Below, in pieces: positions 56,301 through 64,000 of a DNA stretch of 64,000 nt (position 1 is the first letter of the stretch; each line of letters starts with the position of its first letter). Origin of the DNA: Pedobacter punctiformis. GTDB lineage: Bacteria; Bacteroidota; Bacteroidia; Sphingobacteriales; Sphingobacteriaceae. A program made the position numbers and the translations under genes. The notes under the pieces were generated by a model that ran no database searches, was not told where the DNA came from, and saw only the letters and a list, made by a program, of their open reading frames with translations. The DNA is taken from positions 186,001 to 250,000 of the forward strand of contig NZ_JAPWGM010000006.1 of NCBI RefSeq assembly GCF_027213715.1, given 5' to 3'.

Positions 56301-56329
56301 ACAGAAATTCTTGTAAAAATTCTTTTCAT
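53315..56329 (-). CDS. susC: SusC/RagA-family TonB-dependent outer-membrane transporter
   Basis: 1004 residues. Signal peptide 1-25, carboxypeptidase-regulatory-like domain (about 26-110, VKGRVTDGGDKTTIPSVSVLVKG type), plug (about 115-230; VVVGYGTQRKIDVTGSV, GVLYIVDGVWYDD, SQSIYGIRAANGVVLITTK) and a long beta-barrel ending with an aromatic residue (YRFGVQVTF). Imports oligosaccharides with energy from TonB. No extra N-terminal anti-sigma-interacting (STN) domain is present, so regulation is expected to be through the adjacent HTH regulator rather than by a sigma/anti-sigma pair. Confidence 0.95.
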   Translation of the reverse strand: MKRIFTRISVLVGICLLAINVAFAQNITVKGRVTDGGDKTTIPSVSVLVKGTQNGTQTDANGAFSISAPANATLVFTYLGYTTQEIAVNNQATINVVLQSSAQQLEQVVVVGYGTQRKIDVTGSVGSVKGEDISKQASTNAISALQGKVAGVSITNNGAPGSSPQITIRGTGTIYGNTGVLYIVDGVWYDDISFLNPADIENLSILKDASSQSIYGIRAANGVVLITTKRGNKGQAVISYNGSVGYKVVTNPIEMANATEYATVINELSASNGKPNLFANPASYGTGTNWYNQVFRNALQTNHQLSVNGGTEKTNYNFSLGYTNEDGIVKTQNYQRYTAKLSNDFQILKPLKIGYTVSGTAIKSKDIPGSIFRQLYAAGPVVPVYYADGSYGDANDFSLGGGNNFNPQATIDFFNQKSLNYRINGNVYAELTIAKNFTFKTSLGGDFGQNEVRAYIPVYKATQGQSSTQSQLDVKRDETRNWIIENTLTYKNTFGNHNLTVLAGQTAQRRKSYFVNATAFDVPYSSEGDLYLTLGNAGTRSVTDGGALTTYASYFGRVNYSFKNRYLLNATLRADAASQFFNGGDLWGYFPSVGAGWVITQEEFMKDQTIFDNLKLKASWGKVGNAGVPVNPTTLTISQPGGYVAIFNGVAYTGKNVSSLVPSFLNWERTTGTDIGFEAAFLKNRLNIEAGYYNKKTEQAIFGIPVLTSIGTSSGDLIGNQADLRNRGFEFSATWRDVSKAGLSYSISGNLGYNKNKVLSVVTGRNPIYQGGTGLTNGGLSTRTIQGGAIGEFFGYQVAGIFQNAAEIAASAQKGAKPGDFKYIDTDGNGVVDGNDRIVLGNPNPTYSYGLSANLGYKNFDLTLDFQGVAGIDIYNANIASRFGNENFTKDFYDNRWHGEGTSNTYPSVNLGTTANSAPNSFYVEDGSYIRLRNVQLGYVLPSALVNKWKMQRLRVFVDAQNPVTLFGYKGFTPEVGGTPMNAGIDSNVYPLQATYRFGVQVTF

Positions 56330-56584
56330 GCTTTTTATAAAATTAGGTTTAATTGTTACTTAAATGTGGGGTTGTTTTCCCGCTTGTGCAAGTGGTTTTA
56401 CCTCAACATTAATACATCATTTTAAAGACCTGGACATCTCAATGAACAAAACCAATATCGATTTGAGCCCAAAAACACAGTTTTTGGAATTACAATGAAA
56501 TAATTTTAACTATACAAGTGTAAAAAATACACGAAGTATTTTTGTGGGGTTGCAGAAGGTGGTATGAGAGGTAATGATGTAGTA
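56330..56584. promoter_or_regulatory. susC upstream control region
   Basis: Contains an inverted repeat CCGCTTG-TG-CAAGTGG (56380-56395; one mismatch) about 55 bases before susC, a second CAAGTG at 56515-56520, and an A/T hairpin (AAAAATAC 56523-56530 / GTATTTTT 56536-56543) that on the minus strand ends in T and may terminate the regulator transcript. I found no exact TAnnTTTG. Confidence 0.45.
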
Positions 56585-59473
56585 TTATAACTCCATTAGA
56601 AACTCGGTAAGGTTCTTATCATGGGGTACTTCCAGTTTTTTACGCAACCGGTAACGACGAATTTCTACTCCCCTTAAAGAGATATTAAGTAATGATGACA
56701 TTTCTTTACTACTCATGTTCATTCTCAAATAAGCACATAATTTCAGGTCATTCGGCACAAGATCGGGGTGTTGTGCTTTTAGCTTTTTAAAGAAACTTTC
56801 GTGTGCTTCGTTAAAGCTGTTTTCAAATAAATGCCAGTCGCGTTCGTCATTCATTCCGTCATTAATTACCTTCTGAATTTTTCGGGTTTGATCTTCAGAC
56901 AGCTTCTTGCCATTTTCGTCTTTTAGCTTGGTTATTTCATCGCTTAACTTTTGCAATAACTCATTTTTGTAAACCAGGGTCATGGCAGAGTTAGCCAGTT
57001 CCCTGTTTTTTGAAGCCAGTTCGGCCTGGAGTTTTTCTGTTTGAAGTTTTATTATTTGCTTTTCGTTTGCTTCTGTCTCCTGCCTTATAATTTCATCCTG
57101 TTCAGCTTGTAAACGGTCACTAATTTTTTTACTGTCTTTCTCCAGTTTTCGCTCATAAATTTTCTTTCCTAAGATTAAAACAATTGCAAATAGTATAAAA
57201 TAAAATAGTATGGCCCAATTGCTTAGATACCATGGCCGAAGCACGGAAAATTCAAATGTTGTAATTTCACTGACCGATGAATCGTCTATTTTAGCCCTTA
57301 CCTTAAACTGGTAATGACCGCTGCTTAAATTGGTGAAGTCTTTTTGTGTTGCATAACTCCAGTCAGACCAATCTTTAGAATAACCCTCTAAAAAGTATTG
57401 AAACTTTATCTTGGCTTGCCGGTAGTAGGGCAGAGCGAAAGATATACGGATATTGTTTCGGCTATAGGGAACCTCTGTGGGTTCTCCATTGTTGCCGGTT
57501 TCACTAATGGTAAAGTACTTATCCGTAATATCGTCAATTCTTCTGATCAATACTGAAGGAAGTTTGTTCTGTTTTCCACCAACTAAATCCAGTGTTGGGT
57601 TGTAAATTACAAATCCATCATCTACACTAATTAAATAGATGGAGTTACTAATACGGCTTATATTTTCGTAATATTGAACCATTCGCCCATCTAAAAGGCT
57701 AAACTGATTAGAATCTATTTCAGTTTTTCCCGGTTCAGTAAAGTTTACTAAAGCGGTTTTTCCATGATTTATAAACCAGTATTTCTTCTCGCCGGCATTT
57801 ATAATTTTATTTGAGGTTGCAAACGAGCCAAGTTTATGGTTTAAAACATCGTACTTGGTAAACTTATTGCTTAACTCGTCATAAGTATAAAAACCTGCAT
57901 CAGAAGAAAAAACAATCTTGTTCTCCAGGTTAAACATATTGATGTTGTAGTTTCCCGGAAGTCCGTTTTGCTCATCGTAATATTTGGTGCTGGTAACTTT
58001 TCTGTAATCGGCACTTAAAGTTACTTTATATAGGCCCTTATAAGCATGACTTACCCATATGTCGCCTTTATTATCCTGTTCTATATATCTTGAGGGTGCA
58101 TCGAATCCGCTCACTTTGGAAATAAATTTAAAATCAGAACCTGGCGATTTCATAAATAAGGATAAGCCCGTGTAGGTTCCCTGAATAAGATAATTGGGAT
58201 TAGAGTTCAATTTTTTAATGGTCCAGCCACCACTTATAGTTGATATTTTTTCTATTCTGTCATCTATAATTCTGAATGTGCCGCTATTATGGCCACAAAT
58301 TAATTGGTTATCAACAATAGAAAGTTCCCAAACCTGACCCTGAGAATTTGGAATCAATCGAAAATTAAAAGGTAAAAGTTCTTTGTTTGTAGACCATTCG
58401 CTATAAAATATGCCCTGATTGGTGCCGAGATAAATTTTATTGTTAAAAATAATGCTGGAATAAACAGTACCAAACTGCCCGGTTTTATCAAAATAAAAGT
58501 ATAGCGGAGAGTTAAGCTCTATACGGTCTATACCATTATCAAGTCCTGTCCAAAGGTTTTGCTCATTATCAGCGTATAAACTTAAAACGGTGTTGTTTTG
58601 TAAACCACTTGATTTATTAATCCGGTGCACAATCCGTCCGTCCTCATCAATAATAATTAAGCCATTTAAAATAGTACCGTAAGCATAGTACTTACCCAGT
58701 AATCTTACTCCGTTATTGAGCTGATATGTTTTTAGGTAGGCATTTGCGGGTGTATTTAATGGAGTAAAATTCTTGCCATCATAGGTAAATAATCCGTTTT
58801 TTACGGTACCGATGATAAAACCACCATTTTTATACGGAAGAATGGATAGAATACCTTCTTTGCCCAATTGTTCACTTAAAGGCACATGAACAAGTTTATT
58901 TCCAATAAGCTCAAAAAGGCCTTTTTCCAGTACCTCAACAAAAAATCTGTTATTTACCCTATGAAGAAACAGAAAGGATGAAGGACCCGTAACAATTTCA
59001 ATTTTATTATTTTTATAGATGTAAATAGTTTTGAAGGATTGAAAAATAACACGGTCTTTTTCTACATAAATCTTCCAGATTTCATCGTTAACACTTTTGC
59101 CCTTTGGTAAAAGTGAAATTAAGGAGTTGTAGTTTAATTTATTATTTTTTATTGCCCAGTAACCAAATTCTCCAAAACAACCTGTATAAATTTTGCCATT
59201 ATTATCAGTTGCTACCGATCGAACAATTTGCCGGTTGGGCATTTGATATTTTTGCCAGTAACGCCCATCAAAAGTAAGCAGGCCTTCGGCATTGCCAAAA
59301 TACATCACTCCGTTTTGGTCTTTAGTAATGCTCCAGTTTTGGTTTCCGGCTGAATAAACAGATTTAGGAAAATTTTCTATGTAAGGTACGCCGATGCTTT
59401 TTATATCAGCAGCGTAAATACTCGTATGGGCACAAATGATAAGCAGAAAAAGACAACGCAGAAGTTTTTGCAT
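56585..59473 (-). CDS. membrane-bound PUL regulator: Reg_prop propeller, Y_Y_Y domain, TM helix, coiled coil, LuxR-type HTH
   Basis: 962 residues. Signal peptide about 1-21, a large two-component-regulator propeller region (about 30-660), a Y_Y_Y domain (about 685-755; ISFALPYYRQAKIKFQYFLEGYSKDWSDW), one transmembrane helix (about 762-782), a long coiled coil (about 790-880), and a C-terminal helix-turn-helix of LuxR type (MSSKEMSSLLNISLRGVEIRRYRLRKKL). Unlike hybrid two-component PUL regulators it has no histidine kinase or receiver domain. It should sense a periplasmic oligosaccharide and bind DNA directly; susC begins 255 bases downstream on the same strand. Confidence 0.88.
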   Translation of the reverse strand: MQKLLRCLFLLIICAHTSIYAADIKSIGVPYIENFPKSVYSAGNQNWSITKDQNGVMYFGNAEGLLTFDGRYWQKYQMPNRQIVRSVATDNNGKIYTGCFGEFGYWAIKNNKLNYNSLISLLPKGKSVNDEIWKIYVEKDRVIFQSFKTIYIYKNNKIEIVTGPSSFLFLHRVNNRFFVEVLEKGLFELIGNKLVHVPLSEQLGKEGILSILPYKNGGFIIGTVKNGLFTYDGKNFTPLNTPANAYLKTYQLNNGVRLLGKYYAYGTILNGLIIIDEDGRIVHRINKSSGLQNNTVLSLYADNEQNLWTGLDNGIDRIELNSPLYFYFDKTGQFGTVYSSIIFNNKIYLGTNQGIFYSEWSTNKELLPFNFRLIPNSQGQVWELSIVDNQLICGHNSGTFRIIDDRIEKISTISGGWTIKKLNSNPNYLIQGTYTGLSLFMKSPGSDFKFISKVSGFDAPSRYIEQDNKGDIWVSHAYKGLYKVTLSADYRKVTSTKYYDEQNGLPGNYNINMFNLENKIVFSSDAGFYTYDELSNKFTKYDVLNHKLGSFATSNKIINAGEKKYWFINHGKTALVNFTEPGKTEIDSNQFSLLDGRMVQYYENISRISNSIYLISVDDGFVIYNPTLDLVGGKQNKLPSVLIRRIDDITDKYFTISETGNNGEPTEVPYSRNNIRISFALPYYRQAKIKFQYFLEGYSKDWSDWSYATQKDFTNLSSGHYQFKVRAKIDDSSVSEITTFEFSVLRPWYLSNWAILFYFILFAIVLILGKKIYERKLEKDSKKISDRLQAEQDEIIRQETEANEKQIIKLQTEKLQAELASKNRELANSAMTLVYKNELLQKLSDEITKLKDENGKKLSEDQTRKIQKVINDGMNDERDWHLFENSFNEAHESFFKKLKAQHPDLVPNDLKLCAYLRMNMSSKEMSSLLNISLRGVEIRRYRLRKKLEVPHDKNLTEFLMEL

Positions 59474-59554
59474 GTAATGCTAATTAGGAAAGCCTGTTTA
59501 ATACACAAAGTAAATAAAAAAATAGGAATTGGTTAATCTGTTCATCAATACAAA

Positions 59555-59600
59555 CAAAAAAGCAGCTGCGGCGTGATTGTTTCACACTGCAGCTGCCTTT
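59555..59600 (-). terminator. terminator of trhO
   Basis: Plus-strand arms AGCAGCTGCGGCGTGA and TCACACTGCAGCTGCC pair with a few G-T or mismatched positions; on the minus strand the hairpin is followed by TTTTTTGTTTG. Confidence 0.85.
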
Positions 59601-59623
59601 TATAAAGAAGCTTAAAATTAAGC

Positions 59624-60565
59624 TTAAGCTAAAGTAATTTTTCCAACAGGCTGAGGAACTTTTACGTAGTAACCAGTACCATCATACGGGCGTTTACGTG
59701 GGTTTGTAGTACATGCTGTTGAGCAGCATCCTTCCAGTTTTTCACCACAATCATCGCATTGTGTAATGTGCTCATTACACTCCGGGTTGGCACAGTTAAT
59801 CATTTTTGGCGTTGTTTTGCCACAGTTATAGCAAACAGAAACAATTGTAGGATTTACCTCGTTTACATCAACGGCAATGCGGTTATCAAAAACATAACAT
59901 TTGCCTTCAAAATCTTTTCCGCCTGCTTCTTTTCCGTATTTTATAATGCCGCCATGAAGCTGGTACACATCATTAAAACCGTGGTGCAACAGCAAAGCCG
60001 AAGCTTTTTCACATTTGATCCCCCCGGTACAATAGGTTAGGATTTTTTTATCCTTGTATTGTGCCAGTTCGTTTATCTTATCCGGAAAATCACGGAAATT
60101 TTCGATATCCAGTGTAACTGCATTTTTAAATTTGCCAAGATTATGCTCGTAATTAGACCTTACATCTAAAATCACTACATCTTCATCATCCTTCATGGCC
60201 ATAAAATCAACAGGCTCCAAATGTTTACCGGTTTGCTTATTAGGGTTGATAATTGAAGTATCTCTCAAGCCCGAATGCACAATTTCAGATTTATAACGGC
60301 AGTGCATTTTTATAAAAGAAGGCTCTTCCACAGCATCAATTTTAAATTCTGTTTTAGCAAACCTTTCATCAGCATGTATTGCTTTCATATAAGCTTCGCA
60401 AGCTTCAACAGTACCGGATACGGTGCCATTTAAACCTTCCTCAGCCACAATAATTCTGCCTGTTAAGTCTAAAGATTTACAAAATTTAAGATGATCTGCA
60501 GCATATTGTTCTGCATCGGCTATGTAACTATAGCAATAGTAAAGTAGTGTTTGATATTTTTTCAT
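59624..60565 (-). CDS. trhO: tRNA uridine(34) hydroxylase TrhO, rhodanese family
   Basis: Oxygen-dependent hydroxylation of U34 in tRNA (TrhO/YceA; formerly UPF0176). 313 residues: N-terminal ferredoxin-like domain (about 1-100; GRIIVAEEGLNGTVSGT), rhodanese domain with the active cysteine C179 and C185 in TYCTGGIKCEKAS, and a C-terminal cysteine-rich tail (CYNCGK, CANPECNEHITQCDDCGEKLEGCC) that resembles a zinc site. All family landmarks are present; single-gene unit. Confidence 0.92.
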   Translation of the reverse strand: MKKYQTLLYYCYSYIADAEQYAADHLKFCKSLDLTGRIIVAEEGLNGTVSGTVEACEAYMKAIHADERFAKTEFKIDAVEEPSFIKMHCRYKSEIVHSGLRDTSIINPNKQTGKHLEPVDFMAMKDDEDVVILDVRSNYEHNLGKFKNAVTLDIENFRDFPDKINELAQYKDKKILTYCTGGIKCEKASALLLHHGFNDVYQLHGGIIKYGKEAGGKDFEGKCYVFDNRIAVDVNEVNPTIVSVCYNCGKTTPKMINCANPECNEHITQCDDCGEKLEGCCSTACTTNPRKRPYDGTGYYVKVPQPVGKITLA

Positions 60566-60623
60566 AACGCTGTTGATACCGTTGCAAACGGCGTTTAAAG
60601 CAGGGCAAAGATAGTAAAATAAG

Positions 60624-60651
60624 CTTAAAGCAAAAAGCCCTTAGCTTTAAG
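60624..60651 (-). terminator. probable terminator of the DUF5686 gene
   Basis: Plus-strand arms CTTAAAGC (60624-60631) and GCTTTAAG (60644-60651) are perfect complements; minus-strand exit is TTATTTTA, moderately T-rich. The arm sequence AGCTTAAAGC recurs elsewhere after stop codons. Confidence 0.5.
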
Positions 60652-60676
60652 ATTTAAGCATTCGGAATTAGATTTT

Positions 60677-63124
60677 TTAAAATCCGTAACTAATCCTAAA
60701 ACCCTGGGATATTTTCTTGCCACCATCGTAAGCAAAACCATAACTGGCTCTTAATATCAAACGTTGTATGCCAAAATAAAACTCCTTATAATTTCTCTTT
60801 TCAGGTGAAGATAAATAACCACCGCCCATAAATTCTTCAAGTTTTAATTTACGCAGTAAAGGAACTTTATTTAAGAAGAAACCTGCAAAATTGTGTTCTA
60901 CATGTGCTTCAAAATATTGCTTATTGGTGCTGAACTGATAGAATTCAAGGTATTGGAATTTTCTGATGTTAGGTGGGAAAATGGTTGAAATATTACCCGA
61001 GAAATGTTTATAATCCGGGTAGTACATTTTATTGTTGTTTAAAAACTTTCCTGCTCCCACTAAAAATGAGGTATAGCCCCAAAGACCTAAACCAATTCTT
61101 TCCTGCGAAACTTCTGCTTTTACAAAATCGTAGTCCACGTCGCTTTCTAATACATTTTTAAATCCTTTTTTATACAAAGCTGTAATTTTTGGATATTTTG
61201 ATTCGGTATAAAACTTGCCATCAGGGCGGCTAATGTATTTCTGCCCAATGGTATAAGTTAAATTTACGGTTGCACTTAAGGTGTTATAAGTTGGGAACAA
61301 AGGAGTTTCAACTTCAGGTGAAAAGGGGTTGTTTGAAGTAAATTCTCTATCCTTAGCATCAATAAACTTAAAGTTTGAACTGTTGGTTAAAGTTTTATTT
61401 TTGCTGTAATCAATATTTACCGTTCCCTGCAAGCCATTTATCAACTCTCTGGATGTATTGATGTTAATGAAGTTCTTTTCATAAAATTTAGAGAAATTCT
61501 TCTCGTAAAAAAGGGAGTTTATAGAGTTCCCTAAAAGCGTCATGGAGCCCAGATTGTTGAGATCGGAAATGCTGTTTCCAAAGGAAGCACCAACACTTGC
61601 CCGTTTTAAAGGATTGTAAAAGTAATATCCGGTTAAACTTCCGGTTAGTTTTTGATTGGCAAAACCATATCTAAGCTCAGGTCTGATGCTATAAAAACGG
61701 TTATTTTCAAATACTTTGCGGTAAGTAACTCCATACTTGATGCCAAAACCTTCTACTGTGTTGTAAAAGATTGCCCTTAAAACAGGATCGAAACTATAAT
61801 ACTCCTTATCGTAACGATCGTTAATGCTATAGCCATGAAGCAAGAGTTTTAAAATACCGAATTTATTATTTTCTTTTTCCAGTGAATCCAGATAATATTT
61901 AGATTCTTTTCGCTTCGCAATACTATCTTTTTTAACATAGTTCAGGCGCTCATCGGCTGTTAACGGAATTGGCCGATTGTTTTTCCAGTATATAGAATCT
62001 TTTTTGTTGACCATTTCGGTTACTTTCAAAATCTCTCCGCTAAAGTAATTTTTAGGAAAAACCGGTGCAACGTCATAATTGCTGTAAACCCCTAAGTAAT
62101 AACCCGAAAATTTGAAACCTAATACATTACCATCAAATTGAAAGTTAATGTTGGTTGGCATGTAAACATCTTTAACCTTAGTAAATTGCTGACTGATATT
62201 TAAGGTATCGATAAAATTGATCCCTGCATTTTTGGTCAGGTATAAATCTGTATTGTAAATTCTCCAGCTATCTTCCAAAATGTAAATAATACCTCTGAAA
62301 ACCGGATCGTTGGTACGGCGTGGAATCACTTCAATTTTATTCACAACTTCGCCATTTTCTCTGGTTTCGCCGAGATATTTGTATTTGTAGTAAAACATGG
62401 CATTATCTGCAATTGGCGAAACAAACCCCCTTGCACTTAAAGTGTTTTCCAGTAAGTAATTGTCGTAAAAATTAATAACCAAATCAGATGCTTTATTAAA
62501 ACTAAAAGCGTTGTTCCGTCCGGCAACTTTTGAAGATATCATTTCTTCATGTACATCATTCGGGCGTCTGAAGCTAAATTTACTTTCAGATTCCGATAAA
62601 TAAATAATCCCTTTTCTATTGGTATCAAGCTCCAAAACCTTTTGAATATCCTGTCCGAAGAATTTTTTTGGTGCGCCTTTCAAGCGTTGTACACCTTTAA
62701 TGTATACATCGCAACTAAAAGCATTCACTTCATTTAAATGTGCTTTACGTTGCTTAATGGCTTTACGGATAATTTCATAAGCCGGATCTTCTGCATTACC
62801 TTTAATGTTAACGTTATTTAAAGTATAACTTTCAGATGCCAGAATAACATTTAAAACCTGATTTTCTGTTCCATTAACCTCCCGGTCCTGTTGTTTGTAG
62901 CCAACTGCTCTAAAACTTAAAGTTTGTTCACCTTTATTTAATTTGATGCTGTATTTGCCATCCACATTTGCTGAAGTACCTTGTGTGGTATTTTTTACAT
63001 AAACCGAAGCAAAAGCAACAGGTTGTCCGCTTGTATCTTTAATTGTTCCTGTAATGGTAAGGTTTTGTGCAATTGCTACGTGGCCGAGGCCGCAAAGAAG
63101 GACGAGTGCGCAGAATCTGATCAT
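60677..63124 (-). CDS. DUF5686 outer-membrane protein with carboxypeptidase-regulatory-like domain
   Basis: 815 residues. Signal peptide about 1-19, a carboxypeptidase-D regulatory-like Ig domain (about 22-100; ITGTIKDTSGQPVAFASVYV, GKYSIKL, SFRAVGYKQQ), then the DUF5686 region beginning DPAYEIIRKAIKQRK and a beta-rich C-terminal part with outer-membrane-barrel character ending FRISYGF. Such proteins are common in Bacteroidota outer membranes and of unknown function. There is no plug domain, so it is not a TonB receptor. Confidence 0.87.
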   Translation of the reverse strand: MIRFCALVLLCGLGHVAIAQNLTITGTIKDTSGQPVAFASVYVKNTTQGTSANVDGKYSIKLNKGEQTLSFRAVGYKQQDREVNGTENQVLNVILASESYTLNNVNIKGNAEDPAYEIIRKAIKQRKAHLNEVNAFSCDVYIKGVQRLKGAPKKFFGQDIQKVLELDTNRKGIIYLSESESKFSFRRPNDVHEEMISSKVAGRNNAFSFNKASDLVINFYDNYLLENTLSARGFVSPIADNAMFYYKYKYLGETRENGEVVNKIEVIPRRTNDPVFRGIIYILEDSWRIYNTDLYLTKNAGINFIDTLNISQQFTKVKDVYMPTNINFQFDGNVLGFKFSGYYLGVYSNYDVAPVFPKNYFSGEILKVTEMVNKKDSIYWKNNRPIPLTADERLNYVKKDSIAKRKESKYYLDSLEKENNKFGILKLLLHGYSINDRYDKEYYSFDPVLRAIFYNTVEGFGIKYGVTYRKVFENNRFYSIRPELRYGFANQKLTGSLTGYYFYNPLKRASVGASFGNSISDLNNLGSMTLLGNSINSLFYEKNFSKFYEKNFININTSRELINGLQGTVNIDYSKNKTLTNSSNFKFIDAKDREFTSNNPFSPEVETPLFPTYNTLSATVNLTYTIGQKYISRPDGKFYTESKYPKITALYKKGFKNVLESDVDYDFVKAEVSQERIGLGLWGYTSFLVGAGKFLNNNKMYYPDYKHFSGNISTIFPPNIRKFQYLEFYQFSTNKQYFEAHVEHNFAGFFLNKVPLLRKLKLEEFMGGGYLSSPEKRNYKEFYFGIQRLILRASYGFAYDGGKKISQGFRISYGF

Positions 63125-63338
63125 AGAGTATTAAGTAGTTAAGCTATAAATATCGAATAAGTTTTTACACTATACATATAGAAGGGTGTTAAAGTTTGTT
63201 AATGTATATTATTTTGTAGAGTATTTTAACAGAGCAATGGTTGCATAGCCAACAAAAAATAATTTTTTTGCAACATTTGGGCCAAAAAATTACAAAATCG
63301 ATAATTGCGGATTATGCATGCTAAAATAGATTTTTTTA

Positions 63339-63346
63339 TAACTTTG
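63339..63346 (+). promoter_or_regulatory. -7 box of the kbl promoter
   Basis: TAACTTTG, exact TAnnTTTG, 26 bases before the kbl ATG. Confidence 0.55.
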
Positions 63347-63372
63347 GCAGCTAATCAATCATTAAAAAAGCC

Positions 63373-64000
63373 ATGTATAAAACACTACAACCGGTTCTGC
63401 AAAAAGAACTTGAAGAGATACAAAACGCAGGATTATTTAAACGCGAAAGAATTATAATTTCCCCACAAGGTGCGGATATTAAAATAAGCAGCGGTGCTGA
63501 GGTGATCAATTTTTGTGCAAACAACTATTTAGGCCTTTCTTCGCATCCAAAAGTTATAGAAGCTGCAAAAAAAGCGATAGATGATCACGGTTATGGAATG
63601 TCTTCAGTACGTTTTATTTGTGGTACGCAGGATGTACATAAAGAGCTTGAAGCAAAAATATCTAAGTTTTTAGGTACCGAAGATACCATTTTATATGCAG
63701 CAGCTTTTGATGCAAACGGTGGTGTTTTTGAACCGTTGTTTAATGCAGAAGATGCGATTATTTCTGACGAATTAAACCATGCTTCAATTATTGATGGGGT
63801 TAGACTTTGTAAAGCACAACGTTTCCGTTTTAAAAATGCGGATATGGAAGATCTGGAAAAACAGTTAATTGCAGCGAAAGATTGCAGACACAGAATTATT
63901 GTTACCGATGGTGCTTTTTCAATGGATGGTTCTGTTGCGCCATTGGATAAAATCTGTGACTTAGCAGATAAATACGAAGCCCTGGTTATGATTGATGAAT
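63373..64000 (+). CDS. kbl: glycine C-acetyltransferase (2-amino-3-ketobutyrate CoA ligase), 3' end cut by the window
   Basis: PLP enzyme that splits 2-amino-3-ketobutyrate with CoA into glycine and acetyl-CoA, completing threonine breakdown started by threonine dehydrogenase. About 209 codons are present (roughly half the usual 395-400). Starts [20 protein letters not shown] and shows [39 protein letters not shown] (PLP-ring histidine) and [15 protein letters not shown], all typical of Kbl rather than of other alpha-oxoamine synthases. The PLP lysine lies beyond the window. Confidence 0.93.
   Translation, partial: MYKTLQPVLQKELEEIQNAGLFKRERIIISPQGADIKISSGAEVINFCANNYLGLSSHPKVIEAAKKAIDDHGYGMSSVRFICGTQDVHKELEAKISKFLGTEDTILYAAAFDANGGVFEPLFNAEDAIISDELNHASIIDGVRLCKAQRFRFKNADMEDLEKQLIAAKDCRHRIIVTDGAFSMDGSVAPLDKICDLADKYEALVMIDE

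Overview
The window looks like chromosomal DNA from a member of the Bacteroidota, most like Sphingobacteriaceae (Pedobacter type). The evidence is: A/T-rich intergenic DNA with little Shine-Dalgarno signal, promoter -7 boxes of the Bacteroidota form TAnnTTTG, a SusC/SusD pair, Bacteroidota-specific families (DUF2911, DUF5686, CWC, Reg_prop/Y_Y_Y/HTH regulator), and SDR-type threonine dehydrogenase. Genus placement is inference. I see no tRNA, rRNA, CRISPR array, insertion sequence or prophage.

Layout. 1-12.4 kb is housekeeping: msrB, a small RlpA-like protein, class Ia ribonucleotide reductase (nrdB-nrdA, strikingly eukaryote-like), a small CWC zinc-ribbon-like protein, a membrane protein of unknown function, a large SPFH/flotillin protein with four N-terminal repeats, the agmatine-to-putrescine pair (aguB, aguA), fabG and an L,D-transpeptidase. 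12.5-29.4 kb holds a vWA membrane protein with a TRIC-type channel, a DivIC/FtsB-like protein, enolase, a DUF2911 protein, an esterase, a large MscS channel, a PBP4/DUF2931-like envelope operon, asd, and a secreted lamin-tail protein.

29.4-39.9 kb is one minus-strand run of ten genes: gluconate-dehydrogenase-type small subunit, GMC flavoprotein, Gfo/Idh oxidoreductase, TIM-barrel epimerase, cytochrome c, Tat-exported Gfo/Idh, DUF1080 (3-keto-disaccharide hydrolase family), MFS permease, and two exported TIM-barrel proteins. Read together they suggest periplasmic oxidation of a glycoside at C3, hydrolysis of the 3-keto-glycoside, and uptake and further conversion of the products. 40.3-42.1 kb carries L-threonine dehydrogenase and a YebC protein.

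42.3-59.5 kb is a polysaccharide utilisation locus on the minus strand: regulator (Reg_prop-Y_Y_Y-TM-coiled coil-LuxR HTH), susC, susD, a LamG surface lipoprotein, two PF10091 'glucoamylase family' (GH144-like) lipoproteins, an orphan small secreted protein, GH43 and GH3, with a secreted esterase beyond the GH3 terminator. GH144 plus GH3 points to beta-1,2-glucan as the likely substrate (inference). A strong hairpin-T-run lies inside the operon between the binding protein and the first hydrolase, which would set binding/transport genes above enzyme genes. 59.6-64 kb has trhO, a DUF5686 outer-membrane protein, and the start of kbl, the enzyme that follows threonine dehydrogenase.

Intergenic spaces carry several families of short, degenerate palindromic repeats, some of which double as terminators. 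These are the least explained structure in the window.
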